Assembly: GCF_012932375.1 (NCBI RefSeq)
Contig: NZ_JAAIIG010000002.1
Coordinates: forward strand, 248,001 to 312,000
DNA from: Bifidobacterium olomucense
GTDB lineage: Bacteria > Actinomycetota > Actinomycetes > Actinomycetales > Bifidobacteriaceae
Reading direction: 5' to 3'
Length of the DNA stretch: 64,000 nt
The notes below the pieces were generated by a model. The model did no database searches. It worked only from the letters and a program-made list of their open reading frames with translations, and had not been told where the DNA came from. The position numbers and the translations under genes were made by a program. Of this stretch, positions 1 to 8,651 are shown piece by piece (the first letter of the stretch is position 1; every line of letters begins with the position of its first letter).

Positions 1-725
1 CGATCGCCGATGCCATAACCATACGAATTCACGTTCTGACCGAGCAACGTGACCTCCTTGGCCCCGTCAGCTACGCATTGGCGGATCTCGGCAAGCACAT
101 CGCCCGGTCTACGGTCTTTTTCCTTGCCGCGCGTAGTCGGCACAATGCAGAACGTGCAGGTGTTGTTGCATCCCACGGAAATCGCCACCCACGAGCTCAC
201 GCGGGAGGCGCGTGCAGCCGGCAGCTGGCTTGGGAACTCCTGAAGCTGATCGCTGACCCTCACCTGAGGCTTATCGGTGGCTCGATTCTGGTCGAGCAGC
301 TTCGGCAGATCCTCGATGTTTTTGGTGCCGAATACGGCGGCCACCCATGGCTTCTTCTTGGCGATCTCCTCACGGTCGAGCTGGGCCATGCAGCCACCCA
401 CGGCAATCTGCAGATTCGGCCTCTGCAGTTTGATGCGGTTGAACAGACCGATGGTTCCGTACATGCGTTCGGCCGCATTCTCACGTACCGCACACGTGTT
501 CAGCACAATCACATCGAAATCATGGGAATCGATCTGCTCCTGGGTGGCAGGCACATAGCCGTCGGCTTTGAGTACGCCGGCGATACGTTCGGAATCATGC
601 ACGTTCATCTGGCAGCCGAGCGTATGGATATGGAATACGCCTTTGCCCCGCTCCCCGAGCAGACTATCAGTTCCACCGGCTGCAATCGAGGCACGCTCCG
701 CCTCGGTCATCATGTCTTCATTCAT
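1..725 (-). CDS. miaB: tRNA-2-methylthio-N6-dimethylallyladenosine synthase MiaB (partial, N-terminal part)
   Basis: Radical-SAM methylthiotransferase that modifies A37 of tRNAs reading UNN codons. The frame is open from an ATG at 725 to the left edge, so only about 240 N-terminal residues are here. The UPF0004 domain is visible: [14 protein letters not shown] near the start, then NTCAVRENA and VGGCMAQ, giving the three cysteines of the auxiliary 4Fe-4S cluster. The radical-SAM motif [11 protein letters not shown] (CxxxCxxC) follows, then [12 protein letters not shown]. Family members have about 450-480 residues, so roughly half the protein lies outside the window. The protein begins [10 protein letters not shown], and a second start five codons in is possible. 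Identification is firm. Confidence 0.96.
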   Translation of the reverse strand, partial: MNEDMMTEAERASIAAGGTDSLLGERGKGVFHIHTLGCQMNVHDSERIAGVLKADGYVPATQEQIDSHDFDVIVLNTCAVRENAAERMYGTIGLFNRIKLQRPNLQIAVGGCMAQLDREEIAKKKPWVAAVFGTKNIEDLPKLLDQNRATDKPQVRVSDQLQEFPSQLPAARASRVSSWVAISVGCNNTCTFCIVPTTRGKEKDRRPGDVLAEIRQCVADGAKEVTLLGQNVNSYGYGIGD

Positions 726-740
726 AACGACCGATTCTAT

Positions 741-767
741 CGTCCGGCCGTCACAGACAGCCGGACG
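741..767 (-). terminator. Hairpin between the flavin monooxygenase and miaB
   Basis: Inverted repeat CGTCCGGC (741-748) and GCCGGACG (760-767) directly after the stop of the upstream minus-strand gene. There is no clear T-run, so it may be a weak terminator or only a stabilising 3' structure. Confidence 0.4.
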
Positions 768-791
768 AACAAAACATCGCGCCCAGCAAAC

Positions 792-2204
792 CTATGCGAG
801 ATGGCGATAATGGGATCCGATGTGGTTTTCCGGCAGACGATCGCCACGGCCGAACAGACGATCACGCAGCGTGCTCCCCTCATATGCCGTCGGATACACG
901 CCACGACGCTGCAATACCGGCACCACGTAATCGATGATGTCCTCCCAGGTGCCGGGCTCGACCACATAGGCCAGATTGAAACCGTCCACATCGGTCTCGG
1001 CAACGGTCTGCTGCATGGCATCGGCGACGGTTTCGCCCGATCCGACCACCACAGGACCACCGGTTGCATTGATACGTGCGCTGTCGCGCAACGTCCAACG
1101 TTCACCATCCGGGCCAGCTGCACCGGAGAGGCTGGAGACTGTGGTCTGGATCGCGTTCGTCGCCACCGGATCGAGTGGCTGGTCAAGATCATCCTTGGAC
1201 AGATCCACTCCCGACCATCCGGAGTTGAGCACCAAATTACCGGTTTCGGACGCGTAGCGGAAGTAGTCACGATACTTGGCTTGGGCCAATTCGTCGGTCT
1301 CATCGGCCACCACCGTCATCAATGCGTAGATACGCGCGTCATAGCGCCCACGACCCGAAGCCTCCAACGCATCGCGCATGTCGGCCACAGTACGTGCCAA
1401 CTGCGCTCTCGTCGGCGCGGCGACAAACATGGCTTCGGCATGCTGTGCAGCGAAACGGATACCCCTCGGCGAAGCTCCCGCTTGGAAAATCACCGGGGTA
1501 CGCTGCGGGCTGGGCTCGCACAAATGGATGCCCGGCACATCGAAATACTTGCCATGATGATTGATGGGATGCACTTTTGCCGGGTCGGCGAACGTGTCAT
1601 GTTCCGCGTCCATCACCACGGCGTCATCCTGCCAGGAACCCTCCCACAGCTTGTAGAGGACCTCCATGTACTCATCGGCGTGATCGTAGCGCTCATCGTG
1701 CGACATTTGGTCAGTATGACCCATATTGTTCGCGGCGGACCGCAGATAGCCGGTCACCACATTCCAACCGATACGCCCATTGGTGAGATGGTCGAGCGTG
1801 GACATGCGGCGGGCGAACGGGTACGGATGCTCATAGGCGGTGCCGGCGGTTATGCCGAAGCCCAAGTGCTCGGTTACCGCCGCCATGGCGCTGACCAGCA
1901 TCATCGGATCATTGATCGGGATTTTCGCGGCCGCACGCAATGCGGCGTCAGCGTTGCCCTCGTATACGTCGTACGGGCCCAACGCATCGGCGATGAAGAT
2001 CGAATCGAAGAGCCCCCGTTCCAGTAGACGCGCCAATTCGGTCCAGTGAGCAAGATCCTTGTACTCACGCGAATGATCTCGTGGATGACGCCACAAACCG
2101 GGCAGCTGGTGCCCTATGCAGTTGGCATCGAACGCATTGAGCCGTATGCGTCGATTGCCTGATGACGATAATGGTGCAGCCTGTGTTTTGATGTTGTTCC
2201 CCAT
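792..2204 (-). CDS. NtaA/SnaA/DszA-type FMN-dependent monooxygenase (bacterial luciferase-like)
   Basis: A 470-residue flavin-dependent monooxygenase of the two-component, reduced-FMN-using luciferase-like family (nitrilotriacetate and dibenzothiophene-sulfone monooxygenases). Family signatures: LNAFDANCIGHQLPGLWRHP at the N-terminus, FDSIFIADALG, LGFGITAGTAYEHPYPFARR, the core DHLTNGRIGWNVVTGYLRSA, and SPQRTPVIFQAGAS. The C-terminus has VDGFNLAYVVEPGTWEDI, where the barrel closes. Length is normal. In anaerobic or microaerophilic bifidobacteria such enzymes are thought to use sulfur compounds, but no desulfurisation gene or flavin reductase is adjacent, so the substrate is unknown. It is divergent from the alarmone synthetase at 2328. 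Only a weak GAG precedes the chosen ATG. Confidence 0.85.
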   Translation of the reverse strand: MGNNIKTQAAPLSSSGNRRIRLNAFDANCIGHQLPGLWRHPRDHSREYKDLAHWTELARLLERGLFDSIFIADALGPYDVYEGNADAALRAAAKIPINDPMMLVSAMAAVTEHLGFGITAGTAYEHPYPFARRMSTLDHLTNGRIGWNVVTGYLRSAANNMGHTDQMSHDERYDHADEYMEVLYKLWEGSWQDDAVVMDAEHDTFADPAKVHPINHHGKYFDVPGIHLCEPSPQRTPVIFQAGASPRGIRFAAQHAEAMFVAAPTRAQLARTVADMRDALEASGRGRYDARIYALMTVVADETDELAQAKYRDYFRYASETGNLVLNSGWSGVDLSKDDLDQPLDPVATNAIQTTVSSLSGAAGPDGERWTLRDSARINATGGPVVVGSGETVADAMQQTVAETDVDGFNLAYVVEPGTWEDIIDYVVPVLQRRGVYPTAYEGSTLRDRLFGRGDRLPENHIGSHYRHLA

Positions 2205-2327
2205 GGTTGCTCAACGTATATGCACCGGCGGTATACGCGCCAGACCCAGCACCCTGATTTATTGATGGATGTGACGCAGATTACACCGCTCCCAGCCGTT
2301 ACCCAGTGTTGATGAAGCAGCAGGTTT

Positions 2328-3071
2328 ATGATGGAAATCGTGATACTTGACCGACATAATCGACTCAACACCGCAGATCTCAACGCCCGTTTGAAGATGC
2401 TGGACTTGCCGGAAGGCCGATTCAGCGCCGATGAAATCACCGAGTTCATCGATCAGATGCAGGTATATGAAGGCGCGATGTATGAGATCAGCACCAAACT
2501 GGAGATTCTCGATGATGAGTTCCAAGTACGCTTCAGCCATGATCCGATTCACCATATGGAACGTCGACTGAAGTCGGTGAATTCCATCATCGGCAAGCTT
2601 GAACGCAAGGGACTGCCTGTGAGCGTCAACTCCATCAAAGACAATCTGTTCGACGTGGCCGGCATCCGCGTGATCTGCAATTACCGCGACGACGTGTATT
2701 CCGTCTCAAACTATCTGTCTTCGCAATCAGATATCCAAGTGTTGCGAGTGAAGGATTACATCAAGAATCCGAAACAGAATGGCTACCGTTCGTTGCATGT
2801 GATCTACGCGGTGCCGGTATTCCTTTCTTCAGGAGCACATTACACGCCGGTCGAAGTGCAGTTCCGCACCATCGCCATGGATTACTGGGCATCGCTGGAA
2901 CATGCGTTGCGTTACAAAACCGATTTGCCGGATGCCCGTTTGAACGAGCACTCGCAGACGTTGTTGGACTGTTCACGCAGTCTGCAGAACATCGAGGTGC
3001 AGATGCAGAACATCCACCGCGATATCAACGGCGCACCACAGGTGGGTGAGGCGCCGAAAACCACGGACTGA
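2328..3071 (+). CDS. Small alarmone synthetase, GTP pyrophosphokinase (RelQ/YjbM type)
   Basis: Single-domain (p)ppGpp synthetase that transfers pyrophosphate from ATP to GTP or GDP. The 247 residues contain only the RelA/SpoT synthetase fold: IKDNLFDVAGIRVIC, YSVSNYLSSQ, the G-loop/substrate motif KNPKQNGYRSLHVIYAVPV, and VEVQFRTIAMDYWASLEHAL. There is no HD hydrolase, TGS or ACT domain, so this is not the long bifunctional Rel. It is slightly longer than B. subtilis RelQ (211 residues) because of an N-terminal helix. Two adjacent ATGs (2328, 2331) are possible, preceded by CAGG. It stands alone and converges on the exporter at 3188, and is likely controlled at transcription, as is usual for small synthetases. 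Confidence 0.92.
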   Translation: MMEIVILDRHNRLNTADLNARLKMLDLPEGRFSADEITEFIDQMQVYEGAMYEISTKLEILDDEFQVRFSHDPIHHMERRLKSVNSIIGKLERKGLPVSVNSIKDNLFDVAGIRVICNYRDDVYSVSNYLSSQSDIQVLRVKDYIKNPKQNGYRSLHVIYAVPVFLSSGAHYTPVEVQFRTIAMDYWASLEHALRYKTDLPDARLNEHSQTLLDCSRSLQNIEVQMQNIHRDINGAPQVGEAPKTTD

Positions 3072-3120
3072 TCGTACCGGCCGCCTGATTAGCGTCTCCC
3101 AGTCATTTTGCCATCTTCGA

Positions 3121-3152
3121 CTCAGGCTCTTCTCTTACGAGGGGAGCCTGAG
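3121..3152. terminator. Hairpin between two convergent genes
   Basis: CTCAGGCTC (3121-3129) pairs with GAGCCTGAG (3144-3152), with further pairing inside. It lies 50 bases after the alarmone synthetase stop and 35 bases before the end of the convergent exporter, so it could terminate both. It lacks a tight U-tract; a T-run appears only near 3182 on the plus strand. Confidence 0.5.
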
Positions 3153-3187
3153 CGATGCGATCGACGTTTCCATCACAGAAATCTTTT

Positions 3188-4189
3188 TTATTCCTTCCGC
3201 AGGAACCGGGGAAGCTTGGCAGGAGCCTGTGCGAGGAGGGTACCGATGAAGATCAATGCGCATCCAGCATAACCGCGCGGGCTCATCACCTCACCAAGGA
3301 AAACCGCGCCTCCGACCGCGGAGAAGAACGATTCAAGGCTCATGAGCAGACTGGCGCGGGTGGGCGGCACCCACTGCTGCCCCACCACCTGCAACGTGTA
3401 GGCAATGCCTACCGAACCGATGCCGGCGTAGAGAATCGGCACCCAGGAATGCGCAGCACCGGACCAGTCAACCGAGCCTTCGATCAGAGATCCCGCCCAG
3501 CTCAATACGGCGGTGGTGCAGAATTGACCAAACGAAAGCTTGATGGCATCCACTTTGGCACCCAGTTCGTCGATGATAAGGATATGCGCGGCGAATAGCA
3601 CAGCGGTGAATACCAGCAGGATATCCGCAAGCCCCAGCGACCCAAACCCGTCCGTGATACACAACAGATAGAATCCGATAATGGACAGGGCCACCGCAAC
3701 CCCCACCAGTACACCGATACGACGGCGCAGGAATACGAATGCCAGCAGCGGCACCATCACAATGTAAAGAGCCGTGAGGAATCCAGCTCGGCCGGCCGAT
3801 TTGCCGTAGAGAATGCCATACTGCTGCAGCGTACTTGCAGTGAACAGCACGATGCCACAGATCACGGAGATGATAATAGGGTTGGCGACCCATGCCTTGA
3901 ACAGCGAGACGGCGACCTGTTCACGGAATACCGGCACAGTGCCGCTTGAAGCCGTATCGTGGGTAACGGAACCTGAAACGGCGACATCGGTTGGTTCCAC
4001 CGCGTTGCCGTTTCCCCGTTGCCACAGCAGAACCGGCACCAATGAAATCGCACCCAGGGTGAATCGCGTGGCGTTGAAGAACATCGGCGACATCGAATCC
4101 ATGCCCTGAACCTGCGCCACGAACGCGAACCCCCAGATCAGCGCAGTCAGTAACAAGCAGAACATACCGATGAATTCTTGTCTTCTCAT
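3188..4189 (-). CDS. DMT-superfamily transporter (EamA, 10 TM)
   Basis: A 333-residue inner-membrane exporter of the drug/metabolite transporter superfamily with two EamA repeats. First repeat: MRRQEFIGMFCLLLTALIWG, then FFNATRFTLGAISLVPVLL. The second begins around GLADILLVFTAVLFAAHILI and ends with LMSLESFFSAVGGAVFLGE and a final membrane helix, GYAGCALIFIGTLLAQ. The start at 4189 is preferred over an in-frame start at 4240, because the extra 17 residues would be read through the terminator at 4226-4257. An unusual hydrophilic loop of about 40 residues follows the second helix. The substrate is unknown; such proteins export amino acids, nucleosides or toxic metabolites. Confidence 0.88.
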   Translation of the reverse strand: MRRQEFIGMFCLLLTALIWGFAFVAQVQGMDSMSPMFFNATRFTLGAISLVPVLLWQRGNGNAVEPTDVAVSGSVTHDTASSGTVPVFREQVAVSLFKAWVANPIIISVICGIVLFTASTLQQYGILYGKSAGRAGFLTALYIVMVPLLAFVFLRRRIGVLVGVAVALSIIGFYLLCITDGFGSLGLADILLVFTAVLFAAHILIIDELGAKVDAIKLSFGQFCTTAVLSWAGSLIEGSVDWSGAAHSWVPILYAGIGSVGIAYTLQVVGQQWVPPTRASLLMSLESFFSAVGGAVFLGEVMSPRGYAGCALIFIGTLLAQAPAKLPRFLRKE

Positions 4190-4225
4190 GGTGTTCCAAC
4201 CTAACCCGCCCGTATGACGGGCATG

Positions 4226-4257
4226 AAAAAGCCCGGCCACATTGTGGTCGGGCTTTT
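4226..4257 (-). terminator. Rho-independent terminator of the Bax-inhibitor-1 gene
   Basis: AAAAGCCCGGCCAC and GTGGTCGGGCTTTT form a 14-bp stem with a 3-nt loop, and the minus-strand transcript ends in a run of five T. It lies about 65 bases after the stop of the gene at 4324-5220. Confidence 0.88.
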
Positions 4258-4323
4258 CTGGCGACTTACATACGCCACATTGAGTTCAAACGCTCACGCT
4301 TGCGAACTGTGGATTCACCAACG

Positions 4324-5220
4324 CTAGTCCCTGTTGCCAAGCAGCTGCAGGATGTACAGGAACATGTTTACGAAATCGAGGTACAGATTCAATGCGCACA
4401 GAATGGAGATCTTCTTGACCATCTCCGGACCTTGCGCCTCATATTCGTTCAGCAAGGCGCGAGTGGACTGTGCATCGTAGATGGTCATGCCAGCGAACAG
4501 CACCAGACCGATGGCGCACACCACACGGGTCATACCATCCACAGGCAGGAACATCAGCACCAGCTGTGAGACGATAAGCACGATAAGGCCAATCATCAAA
4601 ATCGGACCGGCCTTGAGCATGTTGAACTTAGTCGTCATGCCGAACATGGTCAGAGCGAAGAAGAACGCCGCGGTCACGCCCAGTGCCACACCGATCGAAC
4701 CGAGGTCATAGACCATGAAGATGGAGCTCAACGTGAAGCCCATCAACGCCGCGTACACGTAGAACATCACGCGTGCGGTGGAGGACTTCATCTTGGTGAC
4801 GCGAGCACCGAGCGCAATGGCGAGCGCGATTTGCGCGACGCACAGCGCTATGAGACCGAACATGCCGGTGGTCATCAGGAAGGCGTAGTAGGCACCCGTC
4901 ATCTGGCCAAGTACCGCCACTACCGCGGTGACGATGAGCCCCAGGGTCATCTCACCGTATACCTTGCTCACGGAAACACGACGAGCCTGTTCGTAGCTGT
5001 AGGCCATGGTGGTATCCATAGTCGCGGCACTGTTGCCAGCCGGCGCGTACTGGTATGCGGAGCCCTGCTGCTGGGCGTACTGGTAATTCTGGCCGTACTG
5101 GCCGTAGTCGGATTGCATGTACTGCTGTCCATAGCCGGCCTGCTGCGCGGCGTTGTAGTCAGGGGTATTGTACTGCGGGTTGTATTGCCCGTTATTGCGG
5201 GGCTGCTGACCGAATGTCAT
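4324..5220 (-). CDS. Bax inhibitor-1/YccA family membrane protein with Gln/Tyr-rich N-terminus
   Basis: A 298-residue protein. Residues 1 to about 75 are low complexity, rich in Q, N, Y, G and A (repeated GQQY, YGQY, NYQYAQQQ), and probably disordered in the cytoplasm. Residues 80-298 form the seven-helix TMBIM/BI-1 domain: KVYGEMTLGLIVTAVVAVLG, then helices around MTTGMFGLIALCVAQIALAI, YAALMGFTLSSIFMVYDLGS and ALTMFGMTTKFNML, ending in DAQSTRALLNEYEAQG and ALNLYLDFVNMFLYILQLLG, which carries the family's conserved aspartates. Bacterial BI-1 proteins are pH-sensitive calcium-leak channels or membrane quality-control partners. The start is fixed by AAGGAG eight bases upstream of ATG 5220; a longer in-frame reading to 5397 would include untranslated leader. 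Confidence 0.92.
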   Translation of the reverse strand: MTFGQQPRNNGQYNPQYNTPDYNAAQQAGYGQQYMQSDYGQYGQNYQYAQQQGSAYQYAPAGNSAATMDTTMAYSYEQARRVSVSKVYGEMTLGLIVTAVVAVLGQMTGAYYAFLMTTGMFGLIALCVAQIALAIALGARVTKMKSSTARVMFYVYAALMGFTLSSIFMVYDLGSIGVALGVTAAFFFALTMFGMTTKFNMLKAGPILMIGLIVLIVSQLVLMFLPVDGMTRVVCAIGLVLFAGMTIYDAQSTRALLNEYEAQGPEMVKKISILCALNLYLDFVNMFLYILQLLGNRD

Positions 5221-5397
5221 AGTCGCTCCTTTGTATTCGTTCCTGACCATAGTAAGGGAACAAACCTGAACGTTCCATGAATTCGTTGCCTGAGAGCATA
5301 ACGGGCAATAGAGAAGTCTTCCGCAGACGTCAATCTTCCAACCTGCCGAAGCATGCGCTGGCACATTGTTCGTCTTGGCAATGACTCGTTCCTGCAT

Positions 5398-6210
5398 CTA
5401 CCGCAAGTTGAACGTATGAGTCACTTTGGTGTCACTGTCCAACGACGCTAACGCGGACACTTCAACCGTAACCGGCGAATCATCCTGCAACACATACCCG
5501 AGCGTGACGGTTGCCTTGGCGTTGGGTTGAGACTCGGCGATATATGAATTCGCATCGTATCCTTCAGGCGCATTCATATAGATCGCCGTATCCAAAGCGG
5601 TACCGTTCTGGAATACCTGCGGATGCGCCAGCACGGCAAACGAATTGTTCTTCGTTGTAGTGTTGGTCCATTCGTAGGTGACCAGTACCGTGGGGTTGTC
5701 CTCATAGTCATTGGTGCTTTTGACCGCCGATACGATTTTCACATGGGCACCTTCGATATCGCCCTCCGTGTCCTGCGCTCCCTGCTTCTGCTCGGACGAC
5801 TGCTGTGAGGAGTCATTCTTGGACTGCGATTGATCGGTCTGCGAAGTATCGACCCCCTTCGCCGCCTTCAGGGAATCGTCAATGGCTTTGGTGGCTGCGG
5901 ATTGCATCGCCAGCGTAATCACAATCGCCAAAACCGATAGCACGGCTGCCACTATCGACAACGCTTTGCCTCGCTTTTTGCCGCGGAAGGTGCCTACCAT
6001 CGCGACAATCGCAAGCACAACGCCCACGAATCCAAATATGGCGGCGATATTGTTGATGATGGGAATGAAACTCAGCACCACTCCAAGAGCGCCGAACACC
6101 ACGCCTACGATACCGCAAACCGTGGTGTGGACAGGCTGCTGACGTTGGTGAGCATGTGCTTGTTGAGATGGTTGCCCCGTTGGAGCCGGCATGATGATCT
6201 GGTCGGTCAT
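5398..6210 (-). CDS. DUF5067-type membrane-anchored protein
   Basis: A 270-residue protein. A short Pro/Gln-rich cytoplasmic tail is followed by three closely spaced hydrophobic helices (VCGIVGVVFGALGVVLSFIP, IAAIFGFVGVVLAIVAMVG, ALSIVAAVLSVLAIVITLAM), a Ser/Gln/Asp linker (about 120-165), and an extracytoplasmic beta-sandwich of DUF5067/DUF4352 type: VKIVSAVKSTNDYEDNPTVL, VTYEWTNTTTKNNSFA, QNGTALDTAI, and a C-terminus ending VTHTFNLR. Such domains resemble immunoglobulin-like modules of Gram-positive surface proteins; function unknown. The start is placed at ATG 6210 behind AGGAAAG. It is divergent from a histidine kinase, which may control it. Confidence 0.78.
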   Translation of the reverse strand: MTDQIIMPAPTGQPSQQAHAHQRQQPVHTTVCGIVGVVFGALGVVLSFIPIINNIAAIFGFVGVVLAIVAMVGTFRGKKRGKALSIVAAVLSVLAIVITLAMQSAATKAIDDSLKAAKGVDTSQTDQSQSKNDSSQQSSEQKQGAQDTEGDIEGAHVKIVSAVKSTNDYEDNPTVLVTYEWTNTTTKNNSFAVLAHPQVFQNGTALDTAIYMNAPEGYDANSYIAESQPNAKATVTLGYVLQDDSPVTVEVSALASLDSDTKVTHTFNLR

Positions 6211-6430
6211 GGATTCTTCTTTCCTCATGCCCTGCATCCGCGTGACAATATGCGCACCATGCACAATCCGCGATGCAAGAACGTTGACGATTCCGACGCT
6301 ACCGGTTTTGCACAATGATCATCAGTGGACTAATGGTCATTTCTTAATGCACTTTCGGGCAATCTCGGACTCGTTATCATGCCTTTATGTCCAGTGGCGC
6401 TTCCACTCATCACGCCATACAGTGGTATTC

Positions 6431-7771
6431 ATGAGGACACCGCAGTATGCCAACCCGACGCCGACCAGCCATCATCCAGGTCCGCTCGGCAAGACGCAGA
6501 TGAGAGCCGACGATGTGCTGGTGCATACGCGCATGTGGTGTTCTGTCGTCATGGTGCCTTTGGCAAGTCTGATGTGTCTTACGCAAACCGCGTTTTTCGC
6601 ACAGAATTATGTCGAGGATTCTCCGGGCTACGTATTCGCCATCATATGCACATTGATTTCATTGCCTTCCGGGTTTCTTCTGCTGGCCCGTTCCGAATAT
6701 CCCGAACTTACGTTTTGGATCTCATGCGCACTCGTTGTTCTGCTCCCCTTTGATTCGTTAATCGTCCTTATGGCAATGAGCTCATTGTTGGCACGCAAAT
6801 CCAGCCGTGCGATCAGCACGAGAGCCGCAATCGCAGGAACTGCAGCAACGCTATGGTCTCAGCTACGTGACGCCAGACAACCTCCCGAAGCCTCCTTGTG
6901 GCACACTATCTTCGCCAAACCGAATACCGGAGGCGATTCCGGACGGCCGATCGTCATGTTGGTTCAGGAACCCACCATTCTCATCACCGCTATCATTACA
7001 GCGCTATTGGCTTCTACCATCGCCATCCTGACAGGTCTGCACATCCGTTCACGAGCCCGCCTACGCACAGCGAACGCCGTGGCGAACGCAGCCACCAATC
7101 ATGTGGCCACATTGCAAACCGATCTCAACAACCAGCAGCTGGCGGATGCCATCGCCGCCGAGGCGCACGACACGCTCGCCCATTCGCTTTCGCTCATGGC
7201 CTTGAACGCCAGCGCTTTGAAAGCCGAAGCGGACAAGCTGGGCGATTCCCCCGAGGCTCGTGCTTTGGCTAGCAAGGCAGAGGACATTCGCAGACAATCG
7301 GCAGGCGCGTTGGATGAGGCACACGCGATTATCGACATGCTCCGTAATCCACAGCAGGCGTGGGAACAGTTGGCACCAAACGACGACACCTCACTCACCC
7401 GAGAATCGTTGGATGCGCTCATCGCCGACGTACGCAATTCCGGCACGCAACTCAACACGTGGATCGATATCCAACAACTCAGCGGTTTGGACGACACCAT
7501 TGGCAAGGTATCGTATCGTGCGTTGCAGGAAGGACTGACCAATGCGCGCCGTCATGCGCCCGGCGCACCGGTTTCATTGGAGATTGCAGCCGGACCGGCA
7601 ACGGGTGTTCATCTGCATATCAGCAATCCGATGACACAAGCGAGCGCCACGCATGGCGCAGGGTTGCCGGGACTCGCGGCCCGGGTGCAGTCGGTGGGAG
7701 GCCAATGCCGGTACGGGATGGATGAGCGGCATCTTTTCCACGTGGATGTTCAGCTGCCGTGGCACGGCTAA
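6431..7771 (+). CDS. Two-component sensor histidine kinase (NarL/DesK class)
   Basis: About 446 residues. The N-terminal half has roughly five membrane helices (MVPLASLMCLTQTAFFA, YVFAIICTLISLPSGFLLLA, LTFWISCALVVLLPFDSLIV, then EPTILITAIITALLASTIAI) with no large sensor domain, as in kinases that sense within the membrane. A HisKA_3-type dimerisation helix follows, with the phospho-acceptor in AEAHDTLAHSLS, then a GHKL ATPase domain with N-box LQEGLTNARRHA and a glycine box GAGLPGLAARV. The paired response regulator starts 2 bases after the stop. The start is uncertain: no strong RBS precedes 6431, and 6500 or earlier in-frame codons are possible. Confidence 0.88.
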   Translation: MRTPQYANPTPTSHHPGPLGKTQMRADDVLVHTRMWCSVVMVPLASLMCLTQTAFFAQNYVEDSPGYVFAIICTLISLPSGFLLLARSEYPELTFWISCALVVLLPFDSLIVLMAMSSLLARKSSRAISTRAAIAGTAATLWSQLRDARQPPEASLWHTIFAKPNTGGDSGRPIVMLVQEPTILITAIITALLASTIAILTGLHIRSRARLRTANAVANAATNHVATLQTDLNNQQLADAIAAEAHDTLAHSLSLMALNASALKAEADKLGDSPEARALASKAEDIRRQSAGALDEAHAIIDMLRNPQQAWEQLAPNDDTSLTRESLDALIADVRNSGTQLNTWIDIQQLSGLDDTIGKVSYRALQEGLTNARRHAPGAPVSLEIAAGPATGVHLHISNPMTQASATHGAGLPGLAARVQSVGGQCRYGMDERHLFHVDVQLPWHG

Positions 7772-7772
7772 G

Positions 7773-8549
7773 ATGGCTAGCGTGAGCGAGCAGAGCAAAG
7801 GGACGAATCCGGCCGGGAACACCATGCATGCAGAGCATTTCACGGGCCTTGCACAGAGTGAAACGGATGAAAGCGGTCGCGTACAGCCGATTCGGGTCGG
7901 TGTCATCGACGACGACCCGATGATCTGTCAGGCGATGAGCCTGATTCTCACCGACTATTCGCAGGGACGACTTGCCGTGGCTTTTACCTCTGCGGACGGT
8001 GAGGCATGTGTACGCCAAGCAACCGAACAGCAACCGGACGTAGTGTTGATGGATATCGCCATGCCGGGTGTCGATGGCATCGAGGCCACACGCCGACTGA
8101 GAGCGCTCCCCCATGCTCCGCATGTGCTGATTCTGACGTCACTGAGTCCGTCCGGCACGGTGGAGCGAGCCATCGAGGCCGGAGCAGAGGGGTTCGTGTC
8201 CAAGACGGATGCGCCGGATGAGATTATCCGCCGCATCATCGGTGTTACCGAAGGCACGCCGCAATTCAACACCGCAAGCCAGCGCCAACTCATTGATGAA
8301 TTGAGTCGGACACGTTCGCGCATGCGCCGGGATGATGCCCGTGCCTTACTGGATTCATTGCCTGAACGCGAACGGGAAGCGGTGATGCTGGCCGCCGAGG
8401 GATATACGAATGCGGAGATCGCCTCTCGTATGTTCATTTCCGAACGGACCACGAAAGCGCATCTGTCTTCGGCGGCGGACCGGCTCAACATGGGGCGCGT
8501 GCAAATGGCGCGTCTGGTGGAGCGGGCCGATTTGCCGGCACGGTTGTAG
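7773..8549 (+). CDS. NarL/LuxR-family response regulator
   Basis: A 258-residue DNA-binding response regulator. A 37-residue tail precedes the receiver domain, which has acidic residues in VGVIDDDPM, the phospho-acceptor Asp in VVLMDIAMPGVDG, Thr in LILTSLS and Lys in GFVSKTDAP. The C-terminal LuxR-type helix-turn-helix is LPEREREAVMLAAEGYTNAE followed by IASRMFISERTTKAHLSSA. It starts 2 bases after the kinase stop, so the pair is co-transcribed and probably translationally coupled. A later start near 7827 would give a more typical length. Targets are unknown; the divergent DUF5067 gene is the nearest candidate. Confidence 0.92.
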   Translation: MASVSEQSKGTNPAGNTMHAEHFTGLAQSETDESGRVQPIRVGVIDDDPMICQAMSLILTDYSQGRLAVAFTSADGEACVRQATEQQPDVVLMDIAMPGVDGIEATRRLRALPHAPHVLILTSLSPSGTVERAIEAGAEGFVSKTDAPDEIIRRIIGVTEGTPQFNTASQRQLIDELSRTRSRMRRDDARALLDSLPEREREAVMLAAEGYTNAEIASRMFISERTTKAHLSSAADRLNMGRVQMARLVERADLPARL

Positions 8550-8651
8550 GGCATGATTGCAGTCTGAACGCGGCCGGCTCGATCTTCGGCTATCGCCAGT
8601 TCACGGAGCTTTGCTCGCCGATCCTGCACACGGAGCCTCAACTAGACCTGC

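Noticed and set aside
78..2027. A 649-codon plus-strand open frame antisense to miaB and the flavin monooxygenase
   Set aside because: It spans two well-supported minus-strand genes and reads as low-complexity His/Arg/Gly sequence; it is an artefact of codon bias in GC-rich genes.
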